From Siphonodentalium dalli (lineage: Eukaryota > Mollusca > Scaphopoda > Gadilida > Siphonodentaliidae), in assembly GCA_032622095.1 (NCBI GenBank), contig CP136067.1, positions 48,031,549 to 48,095,548 on the forward strand: a stretch of 64,000 nucleotides of DNA, given 5' to 3'. Made by a program: the position numbers and the translations under genes. The notes below the pieces were generated by a model that was given only the letters and a program-made list of their open reading frames with translations, did not search any database and was not told where the DNA came from. Shown one piece after another: positions 11,647-23,408 of this stretch. Each line of letters starts with the position of its first letter. Within the stretch, counting starts at the first letter, position 1.

Positions 11647-13743
11647 GTCCAAGTCTTCTCGTACTAAAGCCGGCTAAGATATTGGGATGGAGGTGCCGGT
11701 CTTTAGTCCGAGTTCCAGGCGGGAATCTGTGTTGTATTTTACTCGATTTACCTAATAAATCAATACATGATGCTATATACATCGGAAAGAGAGACATCTT
11801 ATGGTCATAATGGTGTATAATAATCTAACTTTCATGTTACATTACGCATAGAATATTCCGGTTGATTGTCACCAACATCGCTGTTTTTATATTTTGTTTA
11901 CTTAACTGAAAGCCGAAGTCAGGTTCCGAAGAATTCCGGCATTGTCCGCTGGGTATTCTAGTTTCCGTTTCTATATATAGCGCGGGGTTTTCCGAACAAA
12001 ATGACGAAAACCGATTGCCCCAAAGTCCAGTTTCCTATGTGCTTTGAGAACAATTCCCGCACTAAAAACTTAATGACATAATGGAGGATCAGAACGGTAG
12101 TTTTGTTGACAATTTTCGCAAGCAACTTGTCAAAATTGGAGCAAATTATAACTCTTATGTCTGACTTGCCATGCGTGTGATGTGCATTTTGATATTTTGA
12201 TTTGTGTGTTGATAAAATAATCGGAGAACCGAATCACACAGTTTCGAAATATAGTTCTTCCGTTTCAGTGGGACTTTTCAAACTTAAGGTTCAAAATGTA
12301 TACAAATTTTGTTTGATTTTTTGTGTGCATAACAATAGCAATATATTGCCCTGTTCGCTTAGTACTGTATATATCTTAATTTCGCGGAAGTACACCAAAT
12401 GTGGGTGAAATGTAGCACCATATAAGGCATATTATTTATTCTAATGATCGTTGTGTTTACTCTAGTGATCCGAATAACCGTACCCGTACGATTGTTAATT
12501 TTGGAGAAAAAATCCACCCCCTACGATTCTTATTCAAGCCCCTACGATTATTTAATTTTGATCACCCATACTCCATGAATGATTGCATTATTCGTAGTTT
12601 TTAATCAAATGGCATGCATGAAACGGAATACGTTCAAAGAATTCGCGCAACCGTCTGGCATCGCAATATAATCAATGATTTGATCCATGGGAAGTAACTC
12701 CATCCTCGCACGTGTCGCTATTTTGCAATTCGTGCGACCCTATTGCAATAGACAGACCCCCCTCTGCGGGTATTGTTTATCGTTCAGTGAGGCGAACAAA
12801 GGTGTTGTAACGCGTTATGTCTGTGTTTTTTTTTACAATTGACGTGTTATTAACTAAGAAGTTAATCAACGTCTGGGGCTCACGTTTGAAAGTTTCTTTA
12901 ATTAGAACACAATTGAGTGGTTGGTGGACCGATTGTGCCTTGTGCTGGAACTGAAAATTTGTATAAAAGTGTTGACGCAGTGTTCTCCGTTCAAATCAAT
13001 GACATTGAAAAGGTTCTGCAAGAACCAGACGTTGTCCGTGCTGGGTCGAGGAGTGTTTATTATAAGTTTTTGTTTGATAATTAAATCAGTGTTCTTCAAT
13101 GATCTCCTTTTTCATTGACATTTCCACCCCCTACTATTATTCCGACCCCTACTATTATTAAAATTTGGCAAATTTTCCACACCCTACTATTATTCCGACC
13201 CCTACTATTATTCGGATCACTAGAGTACACTGTTTTAAACTTTGAGAGGGTTATAATTCCCGTCATTTATTTAATGTATTACATTTATATCTCCAATGTT
13301 TAATTAATCTATTTATTTTTTATTTATTGACACACAAAATTACGATTACAATGGAGAATTCATCGTAATTTGCGTTGTTAGTCCAAAATCTACGGAATAT
13401 TTTCAACGGAAAATGCCGAACACCGTTCGCGAGGTCAACTGAGTTCGCATACTTTAAAAAAATTGTAAACATTGCGATAAATGTCTCTTTTCGCATTAAA
13501 TTACCGCTTTCAATTCACAACTGATGTGGGTTTCAGATCAAATAGCATGTCTTCTGTTGAAAATATCCGTTTATTGTCGCAATTGTGATATTTTAATTTT
13601 TATTTCATATAATTGTGGTTTTATTTGAGCGGGTCACTAACGCTTAAGTCGTGTCATAGAAATGCATGGGCCTGGAACTCGGACTAAAGACCGGCACCTC
13701 CATCCCAATATCTTAGCCGGCTTTAGTACGAGAAGACTTGGAC
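11647..13743. mobile_element. Non-autonomous element with identical 73-bp TIRs
   Basis: Bases 11647-11719 are repeated exactly, inverted, at 13671-13743. The TIR begins GTCCAAGTCTTCTCGTACTA. TA lies directly outside both ends (11645-11646, 13744-13745), suggesting a TA target duplication. The interior has no transposase-like frame and contains another TIR element at 12460-13225. TIRs with no difference suggest recent mobilisation by a transposase elsewhere, or a purifying mechanism on the TIR. Confidence 0.75.
12460..13225. mobile_element. TIR element nested in the 73-bp-TIR element
   Basis: Left end CTCTAGTGATCCGAATAA and right end TTATTCGGATCACTAGAG are an 18-bp inverted repeat, each flanked by TA. 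Sub-terminal copies of CCCCCTACGATT or CCCCTACTATTATT occur twice on the left (12518-12556) and four times on the right (13125-13210). No protein recognised. Confidence 0.7.
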
Positions 13744-13745
13744 TA

Positions 13746-14286
13746 GGTACGTAGACCATTTTTGATGTGTGCCCGACCTGATAGATCTTCCCTGCATTAT
13801 TTCGAGAAAAGCTTGATGGAGGGGGTGGCGCCATGAGTATTTATACTACTTCTAATATTTATTTGTAAAAATGACAAAGGACTGTGGTCGTATCGTATTA
13901 CCCGATAAACTAGTGTCGTGAAGAAGCTGTTCGTGATTCATCATTTTTGCAAGTCAGTGCTGCGAAGTTAGGAAAACTACTTCAAACAAAACGCCGGTAA
14001 ACGTATTAAATAATCGATTCAAAAGGGTAAAATTGCGTATTCGAGAAGTATGATGAATATTTAGTTAGATGAACGTTTCCGATTGTTGTGATATGAACTT
14101 GTGTCGTTGTTTGGCCCATTTACCTAAAGGTAGTCAGCGAAAAACTGTATCTTTCCGACATTTTGAAGAAGTGAGAATGAGGTTTTGTATGCCGTAACGT
14201 GATTGGCTGATCGTATACAACACAGCCAATAAAATATGGTTTTACAAATAGACAGTTTTTATTCTTTGAGAAATGAACAAATAAAT
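13746..14286. other. No recognisable feature
   Basis: Unique-looking AT-rich sequence between two transposon-derived blocks; no gene or repeat end recognised. Confidence 0.45.
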
Positions 14287-14726
14287 TTAAACGGACATGG
14301 CACATTCGATCTTAATAATTTTGTTTATGTATGCCTAATTTGGAAAGAGGTATATGACAAGTTGACATTTTTTTCTGATATACCGCTTATAATATTCTTT
14401 GAAAAATACTCAGCAACTGTTTTATTTTTGTTCTCACATAAGTGAAATAAACGCTCTTTATTTCTACCATATCATGAATTGTTCAACACGAAACGCTCTT
14501 TTCTGCTTCATGCCGCACACATGGCTGTTGTTTGTTTTGGGATCCAAACACCGTGTTCAATGTTGTATTTTAGTGACTTTAATGCGTCTTTCTGGTACAC
14601 ATTTGATGCCCGTAGAAAGGCGCAGTAAAAGTATTCAACGATATCGACCTATTTCGATACCGCGAAAATTCCAACAGCGAATATTTTTAGGTGCATTTTG
14701 GAGCACAAACCGCCGTGTGGTTTTAA
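14287..14726 (+). mobile_element. TTAA-flanked MITE family X, diverged copy (+)
   Basis: TTAA at 14287-14290 and 14723-14726. The right end reads inward as TTAAAACCACACGGCGGTTT. The region 14444-14726 matches, inverted, 16917-17170, including CCAAACACCGT, GACTTTAATGCGTCTTT and GACCTATTTCGATAC. It contains the motif pair AACGCTCTTTAT (14449) and AACGCTCTT (14492), spaced 43 bp. The left boundary is less certain than the right. Confidence 0.6.
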
Positions 14727-15620
14727 CCATTTCAGTCCAATTTGATGCATTTATGGTTTTACACAGAACTAATCGCAACATATTTTTGTTTGCTGGATCG
14801 AATAGGTAACCTACATAAACCTTTCATAAACAACATACTAAAAATTAACAAAAGACAAATTAGTGAATTTCGTGAAATAAATTTATGAACATTTGGTAAT
14901 TTTAATCATAAATTTACAAGTCCTTCTATTGTAATGTCTATTTTGTCGACCCCACTTTCCTGATTCCAGAACAGAAAACCAATTCCAGATTCGTTAATTA
15001 AGTAGGCCTAGGGCCTATACATTTTCGAGTTGCATGAATTCCACGAAAAGGCGGCCATGAATACCGATAATGGGTATTTGCATCATTGTCATGTCATCGG
15101 GGAATGTTGTTGCTTCTTCTGTATTTCATTATTACTATCCAATGAATATATTTTGGAATGGTCATTGCCCTCACTATACAATCTCTTAAACACCAGATAT
15201 TGTGTGACTGGGGATCAATGATGCGCGCATGCGCAGTCAACGCATATTTTCATGTTTTGCCAAATAAGGTCAAATGAACCAAAATATCATTTTCAAGCAG
15301 CTCATGGTCATTCTAGGTTAATAGTGGGGCATGTGTGGAAATGTTATTTTTGTCTCATTTCCCATATCACAATCTGCCTCAATTACCATAGTATCCCCTT
15401 TTTGCACATATATTTTAGTAAAATGACGGTTTAACCCCTACCAACAACCCGTTTCTAAGGTAAAAACAGTCGCATAGCAACCGTTGCCATGGAAAGTATT
15501 TTCGTGATTGCCCCCATATCTGAAAATAATACGTGGGACCTAATATACAACTGTGCCAAGTTTTATGCTTTTATGACAATGTCCGCATTTGTTACACAAA
15601 AAACTATACCTAAAAAAATC
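14727..15620. other. No recognisable feature
   Basis: Short reading frames only, with no recognisable domain, RNA or transposon end. Confidence 0.45.
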
Positions 15621-15625
15621 GCACG

Positions 15626-16031
15626 GTGATTCCGTCACGCCCGTTGTGTGATTCCGTCACGGCGAACAAACCGAGTTAACTAGTAATATACACATAAGTG
15701 TGTGACAATGCGGCTTTTTTCTGCAAGTATAATGTATCTACTTTACTAATTGGGAACTGTTTCCAGGTCAGCTTGGCTGAATGAGCAGGGTTCTTCAATA
15801 GTACGGACCTACCCTCATATTGATGGCACTTTTTTGGTGATTCCGTCACGGACACAATTTGACCCAGAGTGAGATGATACTTAAATACACATATAGTTGT
15901 ATATAATCAAACAACTTTGTATAGTATGTACAATGTTTTTTTATTTTAAGCGGTACCCTACTGGTGATAATTTTAGATTTTATAGGCCACAGAAAAGTGA
16001 AATTCCGTAAAATTTGGTGATTCCGTCACGC
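15626..16031 (+). repeat. Four copies of the palindromic word GTGATTCCGTCACG
   Basis: GTGATTCCGTCACG occurs at about 15626, 15650, 15839 and 16018. The word is a small palindrome (GTGA-N5-GTCAC-like arms). The last two copies are preceded by TTTTTGGT or TTTGGT and lie about 180 bp apart, which suggests a decayed tandem array. No protein is evident. Confidence 0.6.
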
Positions 16032-16450
16032 TGGAATTCATGGTTGTGTGAGTTTTATTAAAAATACCTGATTTCGGAGCCTCAATTTCTCAGAATGAGC
16101 CAAATTCCGTAGGAGAGACCCGGGCAAAGCGGATCGACAGGGCGAAGCCGATCACATTTATTATCTCAATACTAGCAAATTATTCCGATTCTATCCGTAT
16201 TTTTGAAAAAGGTCGTTTAATGTTGGTTATACAGTTCCACAGAGAACCATGTATAGGTCCTACTAAAATTTTGTACCCCAGTAGAACATTTTTGTCGGCA
16301 ATTACGATTTTACCAAATTTATAAATAATCTGCGTTGGGCATATCTATTGCTCAAGTCGATGATCACATACCGATCTACCGAATAAATGTCGTTGTCTTA
16401 GGCAATATATAAATTATATATGTGGAATAAGACAATACACTGTAGGCTAC

Positions 16451-16514
16451 AATGTATGTCAATTTGCTATGTTCCATAGGACAATGTATGTCAATTTGCT
16501 AAGTTCCATAGGAC
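16451..16514 (+). repeat. 32-bp tandem duplication
   Basis: Two adjacent 32-bp units (16451-16482 and 16483-16514) starting AATGTATGTCAATTTGCT, with a single difference (CTATG versus CTAAG). Confidence 0.85.
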
Positions 16515-16639
16515 ACATGTAGGCGCGTAATGTGCCGGACTGTAAAAAGATGTGCTCTGGGTAAAGTGAATAACTACACAGCATGTGGCTGATTGCCAAA
16601 ACTCTTTAGGCCATTAATATGGCCCCGAAGGATGACATA

Positions 16640-16916
16640 TTAATAAACTTGTACGAACCACACCATCATGTCAAAAATTCGACATTGTAGATATGGAGTT
16701 CGACGAGAACGACGAGTCATCTCTAACTAACCCCATGTCCGAGGATGAAATTTATAGTGCCACACGAAAGCTGAAAAATTGCAAGGCCGGAGGTACTGAT
16801 AAAATAATTAACGAATATAATAAGGCTTCAGTTAATCAGATGATGCCCATATATACGTTCGACTTTTCAACCAGATCCTAAATAGTGGATTATTTCCCCA
16901 CGATTGGGCAGTTGGT
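16640..16916 (+). pseudogene. LINE reverse-transcriptase fragment
   Basis: The frame 16693-16881 contains MSEDEIYSATRKLKNCKAGG followed by TDKIINEYNK, the conserved start of LINE reverse-transcriptase domains (AIKKLKNNKAxGxDxIxNE). One base later in phase, the sequence continues RLFNQILNSGLFPHDWAVGL, the next conserved block, so a 1-nt frameshift sits near 16855. The fragment stops at 16916, where a family X MITE begins at TTAA. Confidence 0.75.
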
Positions 16917-17341
16917 TTAAAGCCGCATGGCCGTTTGCGCTCCAAAATACAAATAATAACATTCGCCTTTGAATTTTTCTCAGTATCGAAATAGGTCGAT
17001 AAATATCTGAACTACCTTTCTACGAGCATTATGTAACCCAAAAAAGACATATTAAAGTAATGAAAAATTCAACTGTGAATACGGTGTTTGGGTCCCAAAC
17101 ACAACATGGAACAGAAAAGAGCGTTCCTTGGTAGTCTATGTCTGATATGGTAGCATTAAAGAGCCTTTGTCTGATTTCTGGCGAAAAGTTGAAAACGGCT
17201 GAAAAATGGATGTGACTTTGGCAAGTGTTTTTCAGAGCATATGAATATATATCTATCCTCTTTTTGAAACTATGTTGGATAAAATCAAAAGAAATAAATT
17301 TTGAACAAAAGACTCTCACGGGTCGGCACAGAAAATTTTAA
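16917..17341 (-). mobile_element. TTAA-flanked MITE family X, diverged copy (-)
   Basis: TTAA at 16917-16920 and 17338-17341. The low end reads TTAAAGCCGCATGGCCGTTT. It matches 14444-14726 in inverted orientation. It holds the motif pair in reverse (AAAGAGCGTT at 17116, AAAGAGCCTT at 17158), spaced 42 bp. It appears to have inserted into the adjacent LINE fragment. Confidence 0.65.
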
Positions 17342-17788
17342 CCCAAACAGTTAAACAAATAAGAGAACACAAAGTGGCTGTGAAGGATATATAGGCGAGA
17401 GGGCTAACACTTCTAGTGGTAATTCTACAGGTACTTCCGTACATAATTCTGCCACTGGATTTGTGTCTGTTTGATCATGCTATTGCATGTATACGTAAAT
17501 TTGAATCCATCCAGATGTCATATGATATCAAACAGTGTTCTGTGTGTCTTGAAAGGCGAATTGACATGAGAATAAAAGCAGATTAGGATTGCTATGCCAG
17601 GTGCAGGAGGGAGAAAAATAATGTTAAAATGTTTTCAACTGAAAACAACATGAATCCACCGGAACCCCAGAGCCGGGAAGCTATATAACAACATTTGACT
17701 TGCCGAATAGCTCCCTGCATGAATATACACATGTTCAACATGGGGGAATAGCTGCTAACGGCCACTGTGTGACTTTCCCCTCAAGCTA
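17342..17788. other. No recognisable feature
   Basis: No gene, RNA or repeat end recognised between two MITEs. Confidence 0.4.
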
Positions 17789-18242
17789 TTAACCCTTTAC
17801 CCAAAAAAACGGCCCTGTGCCAATGCATTCTCTTATATATGCGAGTCGACCATAGGTCGCCTCGCATATATAAGAGAATGCATTGGCTTAACACATATTA
17901 AAATGATAAAATTGTCAAAGAATGTAGAAAAATATTCTAAAAATTGTTAAAAAATGTAAGAAAAAATTATAAAATTGTTAAAGAATGTAAGAAAAAATGG
18001 TAAAAAGTGTTTTTTAGGCCAATGCATTATCTTATATATGCGAGGCGACCTATGGTCGACTCGCATATATAAGAGAATGCATTGGCACAGGGCATAACTG
18101 TAACTATCACAATGTGGTCAATGAGCCGGTTCCAATGATATCCATATTTGTATGGTTCTATTGAGACTGACCCAAGATAATTTAGGCTGTTGCAGCTTCA
18201 TTTGGGCTATTTTTCTGGGCGTTTTGTTGGGTAAAGGGTTAA
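17789..18242. mobile_element. piggyBac-type double-hairpin MITE, copy A
   Basis: TTAA at both ends, followed by CCCTTTACCC and preceded by GGGTAAAGGG. TTAA duplications with CCC...GGG ends are hallmarks of piggyBac elements. Inside are two ~65-bp palindromes, each built from AATGCATTCTCTTATATATG inverted around GAGTCGACCATAGGTCGCCTC. The spacer between them has degenerate AAAATTGTTAAAGAATGTAAG copies. No protein. Length 454 bp; other copies at 19584, 43352 and 51604. Confidence 0.85.
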
Positions 18243-18453
18243 TGAGCCATGTAATGTTTTGCCGAATTTACATGATTCATTAAACATGGTACGGTTTAGA
18301 AAGAATTGAAGAAATGACAGCAGGGGATATTCCAGGGTTGGACTGTCCGTGGTTGAGAGGGCTTAAAAGCAACAATCTAGCTTTTTCAGATATAGAAATC
18401 ATTGATGAACGTTTGAGCAATTTTCCCGAGGATGGAGCGTTTGGTTTTTACCC

Positions 18454-18526
18454 TATGCCAATGCATTCTCTTATATATGCGAGTCGACCATAGGTCGCCT
18501 CGCATATATAAGAGAATGCATTGGCC
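18454..18526. repeat. Solitary hairpin of the piggyBac-type MITE
   Basis: One copy of the TGCCAATGCATTCTCTTATA palindrome around GTCGACCATAGGTCGCC, without the TTAA/CCCTTTACCC ends. It is followed by a short AATTTTTTACAATTTTAAT stretch like the MITE spacer, so it is a fragment or solo hairpin. Confidence 0.8.
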
Positions 18527-19143
18527 TAACAATTTTTTACAATTTTAATAATTTTTTCTTGTATTCTTTAACAATTTTATAATTTCATCCATACAGGGCC
18601 CCAGACAAACATGAGCAAACGACACTCTTCTATATGCTTCTATATATGTGTGGGGCTCCATGCAGGTATAATGGATGTTTTTTATTTTATGTCCTAAAAA
18701 TTGTAAGAAACACTGCGTTCTCTGACAATGATATAAGTCAGAATGATGCGACATCTGCCCCTGAACAGTCTGCTGTTACTGATGGGGACCACGCTACTGT
18801 ATCTGCTGTTATCCTTCCCCAGCCAGTGTGCGATCTTGCCGACAAAATAGATCACTGAGGTATCTGGACGTGATCATCCACCATGTACAATAAATAGAAG
18901 AGGTGACGTTGTACCTTGGCCATCTGGGCCTAATATTCGGTTTCAGAATTTACTACTGTAAATTTTTTAACTCTTGTATTTCCATTTCCTAACGGCCATG
19001 GTGATTTCTACGCCTTAATATGACACGGAACATGCAACTCAATGAGTGATTGGGCTCAACATTTGCTTTGGATCAATGCCGGTAGGTTTGCATGTCATAC
19101 TTTCTTCAAATGTGTACTTTACAATATAAGGAAAGAGACAAAA

Positions 19144-19359
19144 GGAAGCCAAATTGACATTTAATAAATAATTGAGCTTAAGCACAATAAGAGCTAATTG
19201 CACTTAAGCGCAATAAGGAATCCCTCATTGCGCTTAATCGCAATAAGGGAAGATCTAACTGCGCTTAAGCACATTAAGAATATTCCTGCGCTTAAGCTCA
19301 ATAAGATATTCCTTATTGCGCTTAAGCTAAATTATTTATTAAATGTCAATTTGGCTTCC
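19144..19359. mobile_element. MITE with repeated GCTTAAGCGCAATAAG core
   Basis: The ends are a 30-bp inverted repeat: GGAAGCCAAATTGACATTTA at the left, TAAATGTCAATTTGGCTTCC at the right. Between them GCTTAAGCxCAATAAG-like words recur at least six times in alternating orientation, so much of the element can fold on itself. No coding. Target duplication unclear. Confidence 0.8.
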
Positions 19360-19583
19360 CATAGAACATAACAATTTCATCATTAATCAGAAACTTGGCG
19401 ATCTCATCTCACTGCAGATGATTTGCAAATAATCATTCGTGAGGATCGAGGTGATATTTCTGAGATACTATATTTTACTTCCAACATAAGGGGCACCAAT
19501 CGGAGAACTTATACAGCATAACATTTATTGTGGCGATGGACTTCATTCTTTCTTTGCTACTGCAATATGTTCTGAATTTCACT

Positions 19584-19981
19584 TTAACCCTTTACCCAAC
19601 AGAACGGCCCTGTGCCAATGCATTCTCTTATATATGCGAGTCGACCATAGGTCGCCTCGCATATATAAGAGAATGCATTGGCTTAACACACTAAAAATTA
19701 TAAAATTGTTAAAGAATGTAAGAAAAAATGGTAAAAAGTGTTAAAAAAAGATTTTTTTAGGCCAAATCATTCTCTTATATATGCGAGGCGACATATGGTC
19801 GACTCGCATATATAAGAGAATGCATTGGCACAGGGCTAACTGTAACTATCACAATGTGGTCAAGGAGCCGGTTCCAATGATATCCATATTTGTATGGTTC
19901 TATTGAGACAGACCGAAGATATTTTAGGCTGTTGAAGCTTTATTTGGCCGGTTTTGGCCGTTTTGTTGGGTAAAGGGTTAA
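19584..19981. mobile_element. piggyBac-type double-hairpin MITE, copy B
   Basis: TTAACCCTTTACCCAACA at the left, TGTTGGGTAAAGGGTTAA at the right: perfect 18-bp inverted ends including TTAA. Carries both AATGCATTCTCTTATATATG hairpins. It lies inside the decayed Helitron coding region, immediately after the GDGLHSFF piece. Confidence 0.9.
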
Positions 19982-20639
19982 ACCTCTCCATCGTATTTTG
20001 ACTGAATATATAATGCAGACAACCGGAACATATGTATTATTTAAAGTCATTCCAGAAAATTCACATATTGTTGGATATTACTTTTATATAAAGGAAGCGA
20101 TGAAACAAGTTTTTTTTTTATAGATACCTTCTGGCTTCGATATGATTTTGCTAAATATCGGGGCTTACTTGTCGGGCTGATAAACAATCTCATTCTATAT
20201 TATTTGGTGCTTTTACAAATGGTCAGACTGAGGATGACATTGCATATGTTATTTCGAATTGGGTAAGCATAAATTGGGCATGGCAGCTTGTCAGGATATT
20301 GATGGAAACCCTCGAAAACAATCTTCGGCCATCACCTGAAGGTACTGCTCCTCCCGACTCTGACTAAGCTATTATATGCTCTACTTGAAGACTATCCGGT
20401 ACTAACAAATCGTGTAGATATTCAGCGGTGTTCCGATTATTGTTTGCGACCCCCTCGTAAAGGGTCTCAAAGGGAAAAGGTATTCGGGATGGACTTTGGA
20501 TCAGAATGCAATCCTGGTAAATCAGTCAGAGTGAATCGTACTCTTATTAAGAAAAGAAATGGGAGCAAATGTTTTGAACAGCCTGTTAAAAAAAACAACA
20601 CATTATCTGCTTATAATTGAACTTGTTACAGGTATAGAA

Positions 20640-20990
20640 TCATGAATGACGAATCGCGATGAATCGAAAGGATGACACTGTTTAGGAAGATAGTAGATGG
20701 GTTGGTCCCGGCTATACATACACATGACCTATTAACACCAAGGAGCAAGGACAAACGAAAAATAACTGCCAAAAAATTCCCAGGATTTGAAACAACAAAC
20801 ATTATTGAGTCGCACGAGTGTACTAACTCGCTTTCTTACGAAATTATAAGGACAAATACAGCTCAATATAAGAACTCATTCTTTGTGAAAACAATCATCG
20901 AATGGAACCACCTGGCGGATACGGACAGCGCATGTGATTCAACATCGATACCAACATTAACAGCAAATTAAGTCGTCCAACGGTGCACCT
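20640..20990 (+). pseudogene. LINE 3' end, C-terminal ORF2 fragment
   Basis: The frame 20672-20971 reads MTLFRKIVDGLVPAI ... YKNSFFVKTIIEWNHLAD, the typical C-terminus of CR1/L2-like LINE proteins (LxYKIxxGLV ... SFFPRTIxxWNxLP). It is short, 5'-truncated and sits inside the Helitron remnant. It ends just before a run of ACAGATACAGATACAG. Confidence 0.75.
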
Positions 20991-21041
20991 ACAGCCAAAT
21001 CAAGGCTACTACACCGAACTACATACAGATACAGATACAGA

Positions 21042-21310
21042 TATAATCTGCTTAGAAACGCCTCATTTTGGGTCGATAATGTGCTGAAAATGAGAATAAT
21101 TTAGTCATATTATTGACTCATAATAGTACGATTCTAAGCAGATTATGTGCGGACAAAGACACAAATGAGCCAACACGACTTTTTAGCAGGTTTTTCATCA
21201 TTGCCCGCGTCATAATACGAAATAACGGATAGGAGTCAATTATCTGCTTATTTCAGAAACAAATAATCACATTACGAACCTATTTAACATTATATGTCGA
21301 TTATGTGCGT
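21042..21310 (-). repeat. Repeat family R, inverted copy
   Basis: Related to 26533-26851 and 29752-30050 but in the opposite orientation. Shared words include TCTAAGCAGATTATGTGCGG, CACGACTT, ACGAAATAACGGA, TCTGCTTATTTCAG, AATAATCACATT and GTCGATTATGTGCGTAT. Short non-autonomous element with CGCACATAATC-like ends. Confidence 0.65.
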
Positions 21311-21446
21311 ATTTGCGCGAGGATATGTTTTGAAATCCAACGGGATCACCCTTGTATAGTCGATAATTATCCATTTCACTATATATCACTATTAATATCG
21401 ATGTCTGACCCAAAAAATTCTTCAGTTGACATCATTGGAATATAAA

Positions 21447-21803
21447 TGTTTGTGGATATGCATGTAAAGTAACGAGGGTATTGGAACACTTGTTGATGTA
21501 CTCCACGAAATTGCAAATACCACTGAAGATTCTTTTGCATAAGGGGCACCTTGTGTGAGGATTCTATGATATACGGGGAATCTTGTGTTCTAAGTTGTTG
21601 ATGTCAACAGTGAAGAGAATAGAAAGATGTTTGTGCATATGCATGTAAAGGAGCGAGGGGATTTGGAGCACTTGTTGATGTCCTCCACGACATTGCAAAT
21701 ACCACTGAAGATTCTTTGGCATAAGGGGCACATTGTGTGAAGATTCCATGATATACGGGGAACCTTGTGTTCTAAGTTGTTAATGTCTACAGTGAAGCGA
21801 TGT
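21447..21803 (+). repeat. Tandem duplication, two units of ~180 bp
   Basis: Units 21447-21627 and 21628-21803 share TGTTTGTG-ATATGCATGTAAAG, CACTTGTTGATGT, ATTGCAAATACCACTGAAGA and GTGTTCTAAGTTGTT. The copies differ at scattered positions, so the duplication is old. Confidence 0.8.
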
Positions 21804-22171
21804 ATCGGCGGTTGAAGCTTCGTTCGAGCTCAGCTCAATACCTCTATATCCTCACAAGTTCACTACTGTCAGTTTTTCAGGCACACATCAGCTAGACAAA
21901 CATGGCCGTACACTTACAAAGACCACTCCTCCCATTCAACGAGAGATCAAAATGACGTTGTTTCAATTTACCAATTCAATCGGAGAAGTGGCAAAGTTCC
22001 TGTTGTTAAAAAGTAATATTAGAGATTCGTGGCCTCCCCAGGATGGTTATTGTCGCTCGATGCTCTTACTTCACTGGCCTAATTTCAGATATCAATATTT
22101 ATGAGTTGGACAAATCTTTCTCTAATTTCTTAATAGTGATGCTTGCCCAAACATTGTAAATGCCGATGTTG

Positions 22172-23408
22172 AAAAATCTAAAATCAAATACCACCTGTAC
22201 CTTTGGAAGAAACTCTTTCTGGACCCGTTGATGGAGTTGATAAAGAAAATCAACCTGACTGGATGGAGACCGTTCAGCCTCATGCCATTTTTTGAGGATT
22301 TCACCAACTTGTTTGATTATGATGACAGAATTGGGCTACCAAATTATAGCTGTCCTACTGATTTTGGGTGTTTCATGGCTGGAGACCACTATTGGTTCTG
22401 ATTTATCTGTATCTGATGATTTGACAATTCCTGATGTATGTTGTTGAATGCAGACCAGAGGTTCGCATTTAATTTGGTTGTACAGAAGGGAAGTGATATT
22501 ATCAATGGATAGATAAACCATTTTTCCAACCTAGCTACTCCGGAGGATCCCATGCATAACATAAAGGAATTAGATAGAATGCAGTCACCAACAGTAGTGT
22601 CGAAATGCAAATGTCATGGCAAGGAGATACAGTCTATCACTATCGAGGAGGTTAGAGCCATAATTAGTGTTTCAGGTGCAGCAGTATGCGAAAAATCGTA
22701 TTTGATTAAATGCCTTGTAAAAGCAATCCGCCTTCTTTTGAGTAGGAATGAAGCAGTTCATTTTTCAAAATACCCACCACGTAAAAGACCAAAGAAATGG
22801 ATCCCCCTGATGGAACTCTAGGTTTAGTCCTGTTGATGAGAGATCTCTAGTTGGTTGTCGTACTTTGGGGTGGATGGAGTTTTCATGTAAAAGTGGCGCG
22901 AAGAGAAGTTCTGATATTGATTTGAATCTTTGGGGGCGGGTTATCAGTTGTTGTCTTTCTGGGGGATGATGTCCAGTTATCCCCGTGGCTGACACTACAG
23001 TTTATGTCTTTGAGTACCTCAACTGTTGGGTTACATGGTGTGGCAGACGTATGCTCGGGCTGTTATTTTGACAACTGTTGTTAGACAAAGAGAAAATAAC
23101 AAAAACTTCGGGGCAGTATAGCTTATCCCTTGATCAATGTAGATGGTTGAAAGAGGTCCATTATCATTCTCTGAATTCAAGAGTTGTACCAGAACTACTG
23201 AAAAGATCGAATGCATATGACTTATTTGTTTTTCCCATTCACGCTCAATAATGGGAGCGTAATAAGGTTATGTTACTTGAATGCAAACTGATTGCCATCA
23301 ACTCTGGACCCCATTCTAAATATATTTCCTCTGACAAAGCTTGTGGGTTGTTGCCTGTTATTTACCTTTGCGAATCAGCCAAATTTATGTTGACGACTAA
23401 CTTGAGTG
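22172..23408 (+). pseudogene. Helitron Pif1-like helicase, 5' part, degenerate
   Basis: Fragments in the order of animal Helitron helicases: DWMETVQPHAIF near 22253-22290; a P-loop remnant GAAVCEKSYLIK at 22675 (Walker A, normally GxAGTGKS, with the key glycines lost); a Walker B-like VFLGDDVQLSP near 22952-22984; GPHSKYISSDKACGL near 23306; and AKFMLTTNLSVK at 23378-23413, matching the ARVMLTxNLWxExGLVNG motif. Frameshifts lie between the pieces. The enzyme would unwind DNA during rolling-circle transposition. This copy is dead: the P-loop is broken and the frame is split by an inserted MITE at 23409. Confidence 0.75.

Larger units (their letters stand above)
18245..22171 (+). pseudogene. 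Helitron remnant, N-terminal and central part
   Basis: Scattered frame pieces read in order along the plus strand. At 19508-19583 a CGDGLHSFFATAICSEF piece could be an OTU-like protease core. At 20407-20590 the pieces NRVDIQRCSDYCLR and MDFGSECNPGKSVR match the Cys-rich region (CxxYCLR...FGxExxPGK) upstream of the helicase in animal Helitrons. Many stops and shifts are present. MITEs (18454, 19144, 19584), a LINE 3' end (20640-20990) and other repeats interrupt it. The Rep/HUH nuclease motif was not found, so the N-terminal assignment is inferred from its neighbour, the helicase piece. Confidence 0.5.

Noticed and set aside
11647-11719. Resemblance of part of the 73-bp TIR to 5S rRNA (TTGGGATGGAGG)
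   Set aside because: Only about 12 bases are similar and the 5S box A and box C contexts are absent.
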